Source of the DNA: Eublepharis macularius
Lineage: Eukaryota; Chordata; Lepidosauria; Squamata; Eublepharidae
DNA length: 64,000 bases
Direction: 5' to 3'
Assembly (NCBI RefSeq): GCF_028583425.1
Contig: NC_072801.1
Location: 62,015,766-62,079,765 of the forward strand
The number at the start of each line of letters is the position of its first letter. Within the stretch, counting starts at the first letter, position 1. Below the pieces are notes generated by a model. It searched no databases and was not told the DNA's origin. It worked only from the letters and a program-made list of their open reading frames with translations. Made by a program: the position numbers and the translations under genes. Positions 24,478 through 35,014 of the stretch are shown here, one piece after another.

Positions 24478-24745
24478 ATTATTATAATAATAACAATAAC
24501 CATGTGTTTTTATACAGATTAGCGCCTCACTCAGAGAGGTGAATAAAGTCAGTGTTAATAACATTATATAAATCGAATGTTGTTATTATTATTATTATCC
24601 CCATAATACAGCTAAGGAGCTGGGGCTGAGAGGACTGGTTCACCCAAGGCCACCTGCAGAGTCTATGGCAGTAGTGGGAGTTGAACCAGCAGAATGCTGG
24701 TTTGGAGTCCGGCCACTTAACCACTATGGTATAGTGGCTAATCTC
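24478..24745 (-). repeat. Sauria-like SINE
   Basis: A second reverse copy next to the first, with ggggctgagaggactggttc and agttgaaccagcagaatgct. Its tail holds att repeats. Confidence 0.7.
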
Positions 24746-26705
24746 CTTCTGCAAAGAATCTTTTCCTCAACTTGTTTGCTGAGGAAACTTGCATGCTGCA
24801 AAGGATTCTAGGACATGTTCTAGGGCAAACAGTTCAGACAGGGCCTGTTTAGATAGCAGATGTGGTCTAAAACATACCCAGTGTCACATACAGCTACAGA
24901 ATCTCGCCCGCTGTTACTGAACTGCTCATTTAGGAACTCCTGATAAACTTCTGAAGAATACCCGGGGGTCCCTGAATACAATCCGAAAACCACTCTCATG
25001 TTGCCCCATGGAATATACATACTGGTTTGTATATTTGGCTCTGTTCTTATGGAACAACATAGCAATCTACAATTTTTGTTGTTTTGTCCAGGAGAGGCTC
25101 TACATATCAAGATGGTGATCTTCTAAAGTCTAACACTGGGACTTTGCCTATGGGAATTACAAATGCCCCAACCATTAGGTAGTGCTATCCAATTTAACTT
25201 CTATTGACCACCTAAAATTAATTTCCCGCTTGCCAATGTAATGACTGTGAAGTGATTCTTTGTTTGCTATTAAGTAAAGGCTATTAAGTGTTTCTTTATT
25301 TCCACTTCCTATTTTATGAGGTACCCTGTATTAAGATCCAATTAACACTTGAGAAAGAATCTATATTGCAACTGGCTTTTTATTTTCAAAGGAAGGGCAG
25401 CCATTGCTTCTTTATCCCAGCAGTCTTGGGTGCAACCTAAAATCTTTTTTGCACCTATTTGGTTGAACTGAATTAAATCTGTGTAGCATTTCCTGTGCTC
25501 CATCTAAAGACGGTTGCCCTTTGCTTTTCCATCATGTCCAAAGGCAGGTTTTTCTCCCACCCACCCTGCAATTTTCTACTTAATGATCAAGAATTCTGGT
25601 GGACTCAAAATTTGATCACAGATTTGTGGCATTCTAGTTGGTCCCAATAAAAGGTATTATTACATTATTGCTGTTTTCTGTTTCTAGTTCTATGGAAGCC
25701 AAATTCATTTTGGCCCAGGCCTTAGGAAATGCCTGGGTGGCCCTCTGCCGTCTCTAGCACGCACCTTCCTTCTTTCAGTCTATCTTTCCATTTACCATAG
25801 GTTTCCAAGCAATCACCAATCCTTAAAATGCAGACATCCATTTCCCCCCAATAAACTGATTCTCTGGTCCTCACTCGAACCCTTTCCCTCTGTGTCTTTT
25901 CTTTCTTCCTTTCCTCTGGTTTAATCTTCACCATCTCCACACTTCTTGGCTGCAAGACACCAAGTTATTATCAGCTCAGAGACAGAAAATGATTCCCTCA
26001 GTCATTCTCTCCCCGCTGATGCGGCTGAACGTTGCAGTCATTTCACAGAGAGGCTGGGGATGAGAGATGGTATTCCCGTACAAATCTCTGCTGCCCTCTC
26101 CCCAAAGCCAGCTGCATCTCAGCTTCCTGGAAGTCTCCAGGTGCCAGTGAGAGAGCACAGATTGATGCAACTTTATACATGCTCATACACAGTGCCACTG
26201 GAGCCACTGGGGCATAATTGCTCCTAAGTCCCATCAGATAATCACACACAAATCATACAGATATATGGCACAGGGTCTCCCTGAAAATGTTCCTACAGCA
26301 CCCCACGGTGTCTGCCAGAACACACACAAAAATGCCAACAGAAATACGCAGCAGCCCCCCTCTCCAAGCCTCCCACACACAGATATTTCATGCCTATGAA
26401 ATACTTATAAATATAATCGCAGCCCATGGAATGCTACGTTTCCTTTCAACTACATTTTATGCAGTATGCGCAAACACAATCACAGAACATGCAAGGCACA
26501 TTGAAGACTCATCCATCGAAAAAGCATCGAATGCAAGCACACCAAATGGCTCAGAAGCAGAACCTCACAAGCTACCCAATCCTGCTGCAAACTTTGCAAA
26601 GGTAGCTAGTCCCCCACAAATTAGGGGTATGTACAAAGCAGTAATCCTAACCCTGAGTTATTCCATGCCACAAACGCCATCACAAGTGTGCAGCTAAACA
26701 ATTAT
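24746..26705. other. unassigned sequence
   Basis: AT-rich. Open frames near 25946-26697 show no family features. No clear repeat seen. Confidence 0.45.
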
Positions 26706-26787
26706 ACTATCAGTCACCATGTATTGTCGAAGGCTTTCACGGCCGGAGAACGATGGTTGTTGTGGGTTTTCCGGGCTGTATTGCCAT

Positions 26788-26857
26788 GGTCTTGGCACTG
26801 TAGTTCCTGACGTTTCGCCAGCAGCTGTGGCTGGCATCTTCAGAGTTGTAGCACCAA
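26788..26857 (-). ncRNA. hammerhead ribozyme motif, minus strand
   Basis: Mirror copy of the plus-strand motif. CTGAAGA (complement of 26837-26843), a gccagc/gctggc stem II, GAAA (complement of 26813-26816) and ACGTC are all present. One pair of the short stem I beside the core is mismatched compared with the other arm, so it may cleave less well. Confidence 0.65.
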
Positions 26858-26923
26858 AAGACAGAGATCTCTCAGTGTCACAGTTGTGACCTGATGTGAC
26901 ACTGAGAGATCTCTGTCTTTTGG

Positions 26924-26983
26924 GGCTACACCTCTGAAGATGCCAGCCACAGCTGCTGGCGAAACGTCAGGAACTACAATGCC
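26924..26983 (+). ncRNA. hammerhead ribozyme motif, plus strand
   Basis: All core parts appear in order. CTGAAGA (26934-26940) is followed by stem II gccagc/gctggc (26942-26947 with 26955-26960), GAAA (26961-26964), then CGTC ending at 26968, the predicted cleavage point. Stem I forms from cct/agg (26931-26933 with 26969-26971) and ggc/gcc (26924-26926 with 26981-26983), with an internal loop between. Stem III is the minimal palindrome ACGU, known from hammerheads that act best as dimers. Confidence 0.75.
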
Positions 26984-27034
26984 AAGACCACGGCAATACA
27001 GCCCGGAAAACCCACAACAACTATCAGTCACCAT

Positions 27035-28915
27035 CTCAGGCACACAACCAAAGATACACAATGGCCTCAGTGCAGCTCTGGCACCCCAATATACAGCACA
27101 CGCAGAGAGATGCAGTTGTAGTGTGGCCTGTATGTTAAAAAGAAAGCCACTGGTGAAAGGCAGTGGCTAGGGATTGAGGCTGGGTTTAACACATCATTTT
27201 AAGGCATGCTACACCTCAGCAACTTTAATTTCAGAATAAAGAAACCAATGGCTGCTGTACACCAGAGGCACATGGCAGTGCCAATGGAGCTAGCTTCGAG
27301 TGGCCAACGACCAGCTAGGATGGCAACCAGGTAAACTGCCTCCCCTTTTTGCTCAGTTGTGCCTCAGTTATGTGCCCTCTCAGCCATTCTGTGGCCACAT
27401 AAAGACTTTGACCTACTACAACAGAACATCTGGAAACAGCATCTGGCACCAGCAAGTACAGTGGCTGCAACACAAGCAGATGTGCCATGCCAACAATCCG
27501 GCTCGAGTTGCCTTTCTCGCACACTCTCCACAAATCATGCGGAAGTCCTCGTGGGTGATCCTGTGTCTGTATTTGCTGGCAGGGCAGCTCATTCAGCTGA
27601 GCCGTGAATCTGCATCTTTTTTGCAATTCCGTATCTATTTAAGTATTCTGATGCCTTCAAGGCCGCTGGCTCTGCACCCCTCCCCTCCCTTTCCACTCTG
27701 CCATGCACTGGCTTCCTTATTCCCTCCCTCCCCATTTTTGAAACATTTACTGAGTAGTGTTAATTTTCATGCAGGCTGCAGCCCTGACAGGTGGCAAATC
27801 CCCTGGGAGGCCTGCCGCAGACCTCTGAGGTGCCAGTGCCTCCCTGGTATGCGGCGGGCACGACCCACAAGCTATGCCAATGCTTAATTTAGCTTTCGTA
27901 TCAAATTGGAAAATCAGTGGAAAAGCGACAGCATCTACAGGCCTGCAGTCCCAATGGGAACTTGCTAAATTAATCCCGTGTGTGTGCTAATAGGCCTGGT
28001 TCCATAAACATCCTGGGCCAAGGTAACTGGGGAGGGCTTGGAAGAAGTGGGCAGTGGAAGAACTCAGGGTTGGGATTACTGTGTTGTACCTACCCCTAAT
28101 AAGTGGGGGACCAGCTACAGTTAGAGCCAGGCCATATTACAGGCTGGTGGGATTTTGGTGTTGGACCCTGGCTCTGCAGAGGCCCCAAAGAGGCAGTTGC
28201 CAATATGCCAGCCACTGCTGCAGCAGGCACAAGAGTTCAACTCAGTGCTTGGTGGCCTTACAGTAGTGAAATCAGAGTGCCACCTAGTGGCTAGAGTTTA
28301 CAAGCGATGTTTAAATTTACATTCTTGTCCTCAGCTCTGTATTTCCCACTCCCAAAATGAAAAAACCTCTGTAGTGGCCTGGAGGTACCTTCTCATTCGT
28401 GTAATAGCACACACTTGGTTTTAAAATTTTGTACTTTGGCACAATCCCTGTTACTGCACATCAGGTTCCTCCCCTGCTCGTAATGCATTCTTGTCACCCT
28501 AAGTTGCTAACTGGGTCGGAATCCGTTCCCACTTCTAGAGGCCTGGATGGAGTCAGACTTTCTCCTTAAATGACAGTTACCTGCCAGCCCATTTCAAAGG
28601 CAAAGGTGAAGTTATCTCCTGGCCCACATCCCGAGAAGGGGGTCAAGACATGTGTTCAGCTCTGGCAGAGTTATAGAACACTTACCTGGAGACCTGATGA
28701 TTTGGCAGACACCTTCTTGTAAAATACAGAATTCATGAATACAGGTTGGTTGTATCAGAAGGTAACAACCAAGATTCACTTAGTTCAAAAAGAGGGTTAT
28801 GGCTTCAAAGCTGCCCTCCAAACCGAAGCAAGATTGAGAGACGTTTGCTTGCAGCTTGAACTGTTATGGAGTCACAACCCAATGCCTGGGTGCTGGCAAG
28901 TAAAAGCTCACTTGG
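27035..28915. other. unassigned sequence
   Basis: Holds a 195-codon plus-strand frame at 27300-27887 without recognisable domains, overlapped by an opposing frame. Treated as noncoding. Confidence 0.4.
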
Positions 28916-28923
28916 GCTGGTTT

Positions 28924-29137
28924 TAGGGTTGCCAGGTCCAGGTTGGGAAATTCCTGGAGATTTGGGGGGTGGAGCCTGGAGTGGGCAGGGTTTGGGGAGG
29001 GGCCTCAGTGGGGTATAACACCATAGAGTTCATCCTTCAGAGTAGCCATTTTCTCCAGGGGAGCTGGATACTGTTGCCTGGATATCAGGTGTAATTCTGG
29101 GAGATCTCCAGCTCCCACCTGGAGGCTGGCAACCCTA
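28924..29137 (-). mobile_element. TAGGGTTGCC hAT-like MITE, complete
   Basis: 214 bp from TAGGGTTGCC to GGCAACCCTA with perfect 8-bp duplications GCTGGTTT at 28916-28923 and 29138-29145. It is the cleanest copy of this family here and defines its ends. Confidence 0.85.
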
Positions 29138-29687
29138 GCTGGTTTGGGGGAGCAGAAGGCCTAAACCAGGGTATCAAATGATTTTGTTATCCTTGTAGAT
29201 TTATTTTTAAAAACTAGGAACAGAGCTGGGCTCGTGCCAAGGTAGCTTTGAGAGGAAAGCCCCCCCCCCCCCCGCACACACACACACACTTCTTTTCAGA
29301 AGTGTTGAAAGTATTGTATGTGCACAGCCTTGGGTGTGAATCGCTATTCTAACTCCCTGCTCAAACCTGAATTGTGCGACAGTGGGTAAGTTACCGTCTC
29401 TCAGCCTAACAACTGGCTTCACAGGGTTGTTGTTAGGAGACAAAACACTTGCAAATCTTGTTTTCTGCTACAAAGTGTTACAGTCGTTATAAATATGACA
29501 AAGCTGATGGGAGCTGAAGGGGAAAACCCAAGTTGGAAAGTAAATCAGAAACCAATTCCCTTATAAAATTATTTGTCTCTAAGTGGCTGTTTATGAAAGA
29601 TTAGCAGGTGTGCGCCTTGCTAATAATGCTTCCGATTGCCTCCCTTCCCTGTCATAAACAGTTAATTAGCACATATAAAGAACTGCC

Positions 29688-29730
29688 TGGGCTGATTCAG
29701 AAAAATGTTCATTTCTTCTGAATCAGCCCA
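29688..29730. other. 15-bp perfect inverted repeat with 13-base loop
   Basis: tgggctgattcagaa (29688-29702) pairs exactly with ttctgaatcagccca (29716-29730). It lies next to AT-rich, homeodomain-type motifs (gttaattagc) in otherwise unique sequence. Function unknown. Confidence 0.6.
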
Positions 29731-30142
29731 CTGGACAAACCAACACAGCGCCGTTTACTCTGTTGGCTCTCCCAGCAGTGGAGATCTTTCACAGCTCTGC
29801 TATTAAGGCCCAAGTTTGACCAGAGATTGAGGATCTTATACAGGCAAAGCAAGGATGCCCAATGGGGTGGGTGTCTCTGACCTCAATGGTTGTGTGAGAG
29901 TCAAACCCTCCACAAGTAAACGATTCCCCATCATTGCAACCCATCAGTCCCTGGCCTTCATACAGCTGTCAGCCTCGGGCAGGGTTTCCTGTCTGCCACA
30001 AAAATGGTTTCTCAGTTCTGCTCTCAGAGACAGCCTGAGGCAGAAAGAGCAAAAGATGACACTCCCTCTCAGCAATAAAAATATAAAATAAACAATTGAC
30101 AATTTGCTGTGCTTTAATGATATTCCAGAATATTCATGTGTT

Positions 30143-30520
30143 TGTTTATTTAATTTATACCCAAGCAGCTTATATCATCCGTCTCTCCTCCATTTTATCC
30201 TCACAACAACCCTGTGAAATAGGTTAGTGTGTGTGACTAGCTCAAGGGTTTGATCCCCCACTCCTCCATTTGAAGCCAGCTGGGTGACTTTGGGGTCAGT
30301 CACAGCTTCTCAGAACTCTCTCAGCCCCACCCACCTCACAGGGTGATTGTCCTGAGGATGATAACAACACACTTCGTAAACCACTCTGCGTTAAGTTGTC
30401 CTGAAGGGTGGTATATAAATCGAATGTTATTAAGATCACCAAGCGAGCTTCGATGGCAGAGTGGTGGGGATTCACCCAGATCCTAGTCCAATGCTCTAAC
30501 CACTACACCACACTCCTTCT
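30143..30520 (-). repeat. tRNA-derived SINE split by a Sauria SINE
   Basis: The outer SINE is in reverse (cctcacaacaaccctgtgaa at the left, ctctaaccactacaccacac at the right). A 5'-truncated Sauria SINE on the plus strand fills about 30246-30432 (ggtttgatccccca to gtatataaatcgaatg). Confidence 0.7.
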
Positions 30521-31251
30521 GAGGTAGGATACTTCACTCTGCCTAATGGGAGGGCCAATCCCAGTTGCTCTGAAGCACACGGGACAAATTGTAGTCCTCC
30601 TCAAACCACACGAGGCTTTGGCCACATCTTCTCTGCTTGCTTGAAGCAACATTGCTTCCATGTAGCCCACACTGTAGCGCCCCCTACTGATGCCCTCCAA
30701 CCCTTCTTTCATCTCAGCTGTTGTTTCTAGCCTGTCTCCCACCTTGGGAATCATAGCTTAGCTATGCGCCAGCTTGTTCAACAGTGCCGCCCGCAGCCAG
30801 CTTCAGCTGCCCGCTGACAGAGCCTGCCTGCCTGCTTCCTGCCTTGTCACATTATGGGATGCGACCCTCCCGCTTGACTGCACACAGCAACTTTCTGGCT
30901 GAGCCGTAGCAGCCGGCAGGCTTCGGGACACGCTTGTTAGCAATTTATGATCCTGCTGAGGATGGATTGCAGCCTGCAGGGCTGGGAATCAAAAGAAACA
31001 GAGATGGCTGTGATCTGTCCCTAGGACTCGAGAAGATGGAGAAGGAAGGCAAGAGTGATGTACTAAAAAGGCTGAGACAACCAAAGATTCTGAAAGCTTC
31101 ATTTTAAAAACTATTATTATTTGACCAAGAAGAGGCCATGCTGCAAAAAAAGGAGACTGGGAATGAAGTGGTTACCCAAGGAGTGAATTTTGAAGTCTCA
31201 ACTCGCCCTTGGTGATGGGCAGTCTCATAGTTCCAGTGACAAAGGAGGACT

Positions 31252-31298
31252 ATGAATGAATGAATGAATGAATGAATGAATGAATGAATGAATGAATG
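31252..31298. repeat. (AATG)n microsatellite
   Basis: About eleven uninterrupted AATG units. Confidence 0.95.
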
Positions 31299-31671
31299 GA
31301 GTGCTAAGCCCGTCTTTTGGCAGGCATGTAAACAGCAGTTTCTTGAATCACCTCCAGGTCTTTTGTAAATGGGGGGGGGGCTGTTGCTTTTTATTTTTTC
31401 TAATATAACTACTAGCGTAAAACAGAGGTACACCTGTCTAAATCAATGGGCTTAGACGGATATAATTCTGCTTAAGATTGTACTTGAAGGTAGCTACATG
31501 TCGGTGGGCAGGCTAGGGGGAAAAAATTCCTAAGAATTAGCAACTGTTTGTATCCTTATTGGAAATGCTGTGCTTTTCAAGTCTGGAATGCATCGCTTGT
31601 AAATATTTGTTTTTTCCTTTTAAATTAAATTTTTAGTAAGAGTATCTCTACACAAGATATCTTACACTAGG

Positions 31672-32125
31672 GTTGCCAGTCCCCTGCTAGGGGTGGGGGA
31701 TCCCCTGCTCCCACCCTCTATCCCTCGCCTCACTTACCTAGCCGTGGTGGGGGGAAATGCACCTCCCGGGGTGTGCTCCCAGTCCACAGTGGCCCAATCT
31801 GGGCCCCAAATCGGCCTGAATCAGGCCCAATTTAGGGCCGAATTGACCCAGATCAGGTCTGAATTGGCCTCTGCAGTGGCCCAATTTGGGTCAAATTGGC
31901 ATGAATTGGGGCCAAATCAGCCCACTGCAGAGGGCAGCAGCACTCTTGTGCTCTGCAGTGGCACAATTCGGGTTGAACTGACCTGAATCAGGGCCAAATT
32001 GGCCTGCATAGGGCCCAAATCAGGTTGCTGTGGAGCTCTGCAACGGCCTGATCCAGGCCGAATTGGCCCAATCCAGGCCCAATCCGGCCCGGATTGGCCC
32101 GGATCAGGCTCTTGCATGGCCCATG
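31672..32125. repeat. GGCC/AATT-rich irregular repeat
   Basis: After a tagggttgccag start, the stretch consists of short units of the type ggcccaattt, ggccgaattg and ggcctgaatc repeated with variation for over 300 bases. The interior of 18760-19194 has a similar make-up (gggccaaaacggcc). It is probably the body of a MITE-type family; no clean right end was found. Confidence 0.55.
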
Positions 32126-32614
32126 AAATGACATCATTTTCCAAAAGTTCTCAATTCAGATTGAGAGTGTGGCATGAGAAGGGATTTCAGCCTTCCACTT
32201 GCAGTGCTGGGGAAAACATAGGTGTGCTGATGGCTACGTGTAAGTTTCCCCAACAGGGTAAATAGGTCAGGCCCCTCTCCACAAGCACCAACATTCCAGT
32301 TCAAATTGGGCACCATGCACCTGGAACTCCAGGCACACATCTGTTAACAGTCCACATGACTCCCATCTGGACTCTGAGAATCAGCCCTGAGTCAATTTGG
32401 TTCCTGGTCATTTGGAAACCCTGGCCAGCCAAGGAACTGCCTCCCTCAGTGCTTCAGGGCATTAAGTGGGACAAGCAGGATTGCAAAGCTGAAGTCCAAC
32501 AGCCTAATTTCAGCTAGTCCCCATCCGCCAAGAGAGAGCACAATATTTATCTGTACATAAAGAACTGGAGTGGGTCAAAACGACTAATACAGGGGAGTCA
32601 GCCCAGCATTTTTT

Positions 32615-32838
32615 TAAAAAAGCCTAGCTTAAAATGCCCTGACTGGATGGTCTAGGTAGCCTGAACTTGTCAGATATTGGAATCTAAAGAGGGTTGGCCC
32701 TGGGCAGTATTTGGATGGGAGGCCACCAAGAAGTTCAGGGTCACTATGCAGAGAGGCAGGCAATGGCAAACCACCTCTGAATGCCTCTTGCCTTAAAACC
32801 CCAAGGGGTCTCTATGAATTAGCTGTGACTTGACACAC
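32615..32838 (+). repeat. 5S rRNA-derived SINE
   Basis: 5S-derived gtatttggatgggaggccac followed by aggcaatggcaaaccacctc and agctgtgacttgacacaca. Confidence 0.65.
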
Positions 32839-32944
32839 AGAGCTGAAAACGCACTCAGGCTGTCTTTTTTTCTTTGCAAAGATTCCATGTTTACCAGCTA
32901 CATGGTATGCAGAAATTCAACAATGGGAACTTTACCTACCACTT

Positions 32945-33148
32945 AGGGCTGCCAACCAAAACAGCTGCATATAGTTCCAAACAGCTGCTTTGGACTCTAT
33001 GACCTTATATTTTATTTATTTAGATTTTTATTCCACCCTCCCTGCAAGTGGACCCTGCTGAGGTACCTCTCTTCCCCTAAACCTGCTATTCCCAGGCTCC
33101 ACCCCCAAATCTCCAGGAATTTCCCAGCCCAGAGTTGGCAACCTGACT
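32945..33148 (+). mobile_element. TAGGGTTGCC-family MITE, diverged
   Basis: Starts tagggctgccaac and ends ctccaggaatttcccagccc, then gttggcaacctg. The middle carries a short foreign AT-rich piece (atatttatttatttagattt). Confidence 0.6.
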
Positions 33149-34023
33149 GCAAACAAAGGCACTACCAGTTGGGTTCTTCAGACACACCTCCTGCTCCGAT
33201 GAGGTGGAGGGAAGCCAGGACTGGCTCTTTGTTTTGATGAGGAGATGCTTTGGGGAAGAAGCAAGTGGGTGCCAGAAAACACAAGAATAACTATAATAGC
33301 ATCCCCAGGCAGCGCAATGCAGTATTATGTAATGGCTAGAGGGAAGGGTTTTGATTAGAGAGAGACCTGGTTTCAGATCTACTGCCTGACCTTGAGCTAA
33401 GCACTACATCCAAACATGATTGTCTTTTTAAACTGATTGCCTTATGCATCTTTTCCATTGGGAGCTTTTCCTTTGTTGTCCCCTTCACCTCCATTACCGT
33501 AAGCTGCCTTGATGTACTTTGGAATAGAAAGGCAGAATGTTAGTTTTTAATACCAATGCGTAACTTACCTCACAGGGTTGTTGTGGGGATAAAATGAAGG
33601 ACACCCCACGTGCTCTATCCTTAGTTTTTTGAAAGAATGTTTGGGTTTAAAAAGAGAGAAAGCTTTCCTATTTTAAATAAAGCACCAACAAAAGTTACTA
33701 GCCTATAGCTTATTTGACTGTTAAGGGTGAGGGTTTTTTTTTTACATTTCATATTCTCAGAAGTCAAACATACCCCTAATTAGAGATTTTTTTATAGGTT
33801 TTACTCAGTGAGTTAATTAATTCGTGTGGGGGTAGTGTGAGGAAGTGGCCAATTCTGGGCACAATCAATTAAGAGTAATTATTTAGCAGAGAGTAATGAA
33901 GGCAACTGTGACAGAAGGGCATCAAGTGGTACAGAGATGTAGCTAAGCATTTCCAGAACGCTAAACCAAATGTATAATGGAATCAGTAGGGCTGCAGAGA
34001 ATGGGGTTACCATGGTGATTATA
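33149..34023. other. unassigned sequence with SINE remnants
   Basis: Pieces such as cacagggttgttgtggggataaaatgaagg near 33575 look like old tRNA-SINE remains. No gene seen. Confidence 0.4.
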
Positions 34024-34232
34024 AGGTTGCCAACCTCCAGGTGAGGCCTGGAGATCTCCTCGAATTACAACTCATTTCCAGATGATATAGATGAGTTCCC
34101 TCAATAAAACGGATGTTTTGGAGGCTATGGCATTATATCTTATTGAGGTCACTCCCCCTCCTCAAACTCCGCCCTGCCCAGGATCCAGTCCCAAATCTCC
34201 AGGAATTCCCATCTCAAGAGCTAGAAACCCTA
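34024..34232 (+). mobile_element. TAGGGTTGCC-family MITE upstream of GRWD1
   Basis: Reads aaggttgccaacctccaggt, the tggagatctcctcgaattac middle and aaatctccaggaattcccat, ending gctagaaaccctat. It lies just before the GRWD1 promoter motifs. Confidence 0.65.
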
Positions 34233-34439
34233 TTAAAACAAGAACTGCCCTTTTCAGAAATGGCACTTCAGGGTATCAAAGTCGAGTTTGCTTTTTTCCA
34301 AAATGGTCTTGATACGCTTGCCAGTATGTAACACGTCCATCCTGCAAAATAGATGAATCCATACGTATGTTTTTAAGACTTTTACAAAAAAAACAGGCAA
34401 CAACAACCAAAAATTAAAATTTGTGGGCGGAGTAGAGGG

Positions 34440-35014
34440 GAGAATGCCCTTTTCCAAGATGGCAGCAATCAGGGTAAAGTAACTCAAAATGGCGGCAGAT
34501 ATTCTCTACCCACACTCAAAATGGCGCCAGCCGATTACTGTTTTCGATGAGAGCTGCTCATTTTGTTCCTATGAATGGCTACCTCTCTCCTTCTCAAGGT
34601 TCAAAGACCTGATCACGCCCTCAAAAAATTATTCAATTGAACTGCCAAAATATAAAGCCGTCTCTCTTTCCTTGCATCTACAAGAAAGCAGTTTACCTTA
34701 ATTAAGATGGCGGCTCTGGCGACTTCTAAAATACTAGTATTCTTCCCGCACTTAATGTGGCTTCTGTACTTTTTTAGCTAAAGTTTGATTGCCGGAAGAG
34801 GGAAGTTGTCTGGCCGTTACAGGTTTTTAAAATTATTGCAGGGGATCAGGTCTTTGAACCATGAGAGGGTGAGATTTCTACTCACTTTCCAAGACGGTGA
34901 CACACTTTCTTTAGCGCTCCCCTTTCGGAAAAACATTATGAGCAAGCGCACAAACAACGCCGGAAGTTAGGGATGCTGAGTCTCGATAGGCGGAGCTATT
35001 TGCCCTTTTCCAAG
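34440..35014 (+). promoter_or_regulatory. GRWD1 promoter/5' region with YY1-like and ETS motifs
   Basis: The 575 bases before the GRWD1 start carry repeated YY1-type AAGATGGCGGC-like motifs at 34455 (caagatggcagc), 34485 (caaaatggcggc), 34517 (caaaatggcgcc) and 34704 (aagatggcggc), and a fifth overlaps the start codon at 35011. A consensus ETS site, CCGGAAGT, lies at about 34962-34969, and a related ccggaag lies near 34793. No TATA box is obvious. This fits a TATA-less housekeeping promoter; the exact transcription start cannot be read from sequence. Confidence 0.6.

Larger units (their letters stand above)
26721..27019. mobile_element. inverted-dimer hammerhead-bearing retroelement fragment (Penelope-like)
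   Basis: A 299-bp head-to-head palindrome starting gtattgtcgaaggctttcac. The arms meet near 26885. It is flanked by perfect 15-bp direct repeats ACTATCAGTCACCAT at 26706-26720 and 27020-27034, so it entered as one unit. Each arm carries a hammerhead ribozyme core, one per strand. Hammerheads of this form (very short ACGU stem III) are known in Penelope-like elements. Assignment to that class is inferred, because no reverse-transcriptase coding is present here. Confidence 0.8.

Noticed and set aside
27300-27887. 195-codon open frame, plus strand
   Set aside because: No domain, repeat or membrane pattern that I recognise; an opposing frame covers half of it; no splice context.
30503-30754. 83-codon minus-strand frame
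   Set aside because: Not recognised; starts within SINE sequence at one end; no splice or homology support.
34973-35014. Upstream in-frame ATG for GRWD1
   Set aside because: Weaker Kozak context than the ATG at 35015, and the extra residues (MLSLDRRSYLPFSK) have no counterpart in mammals.
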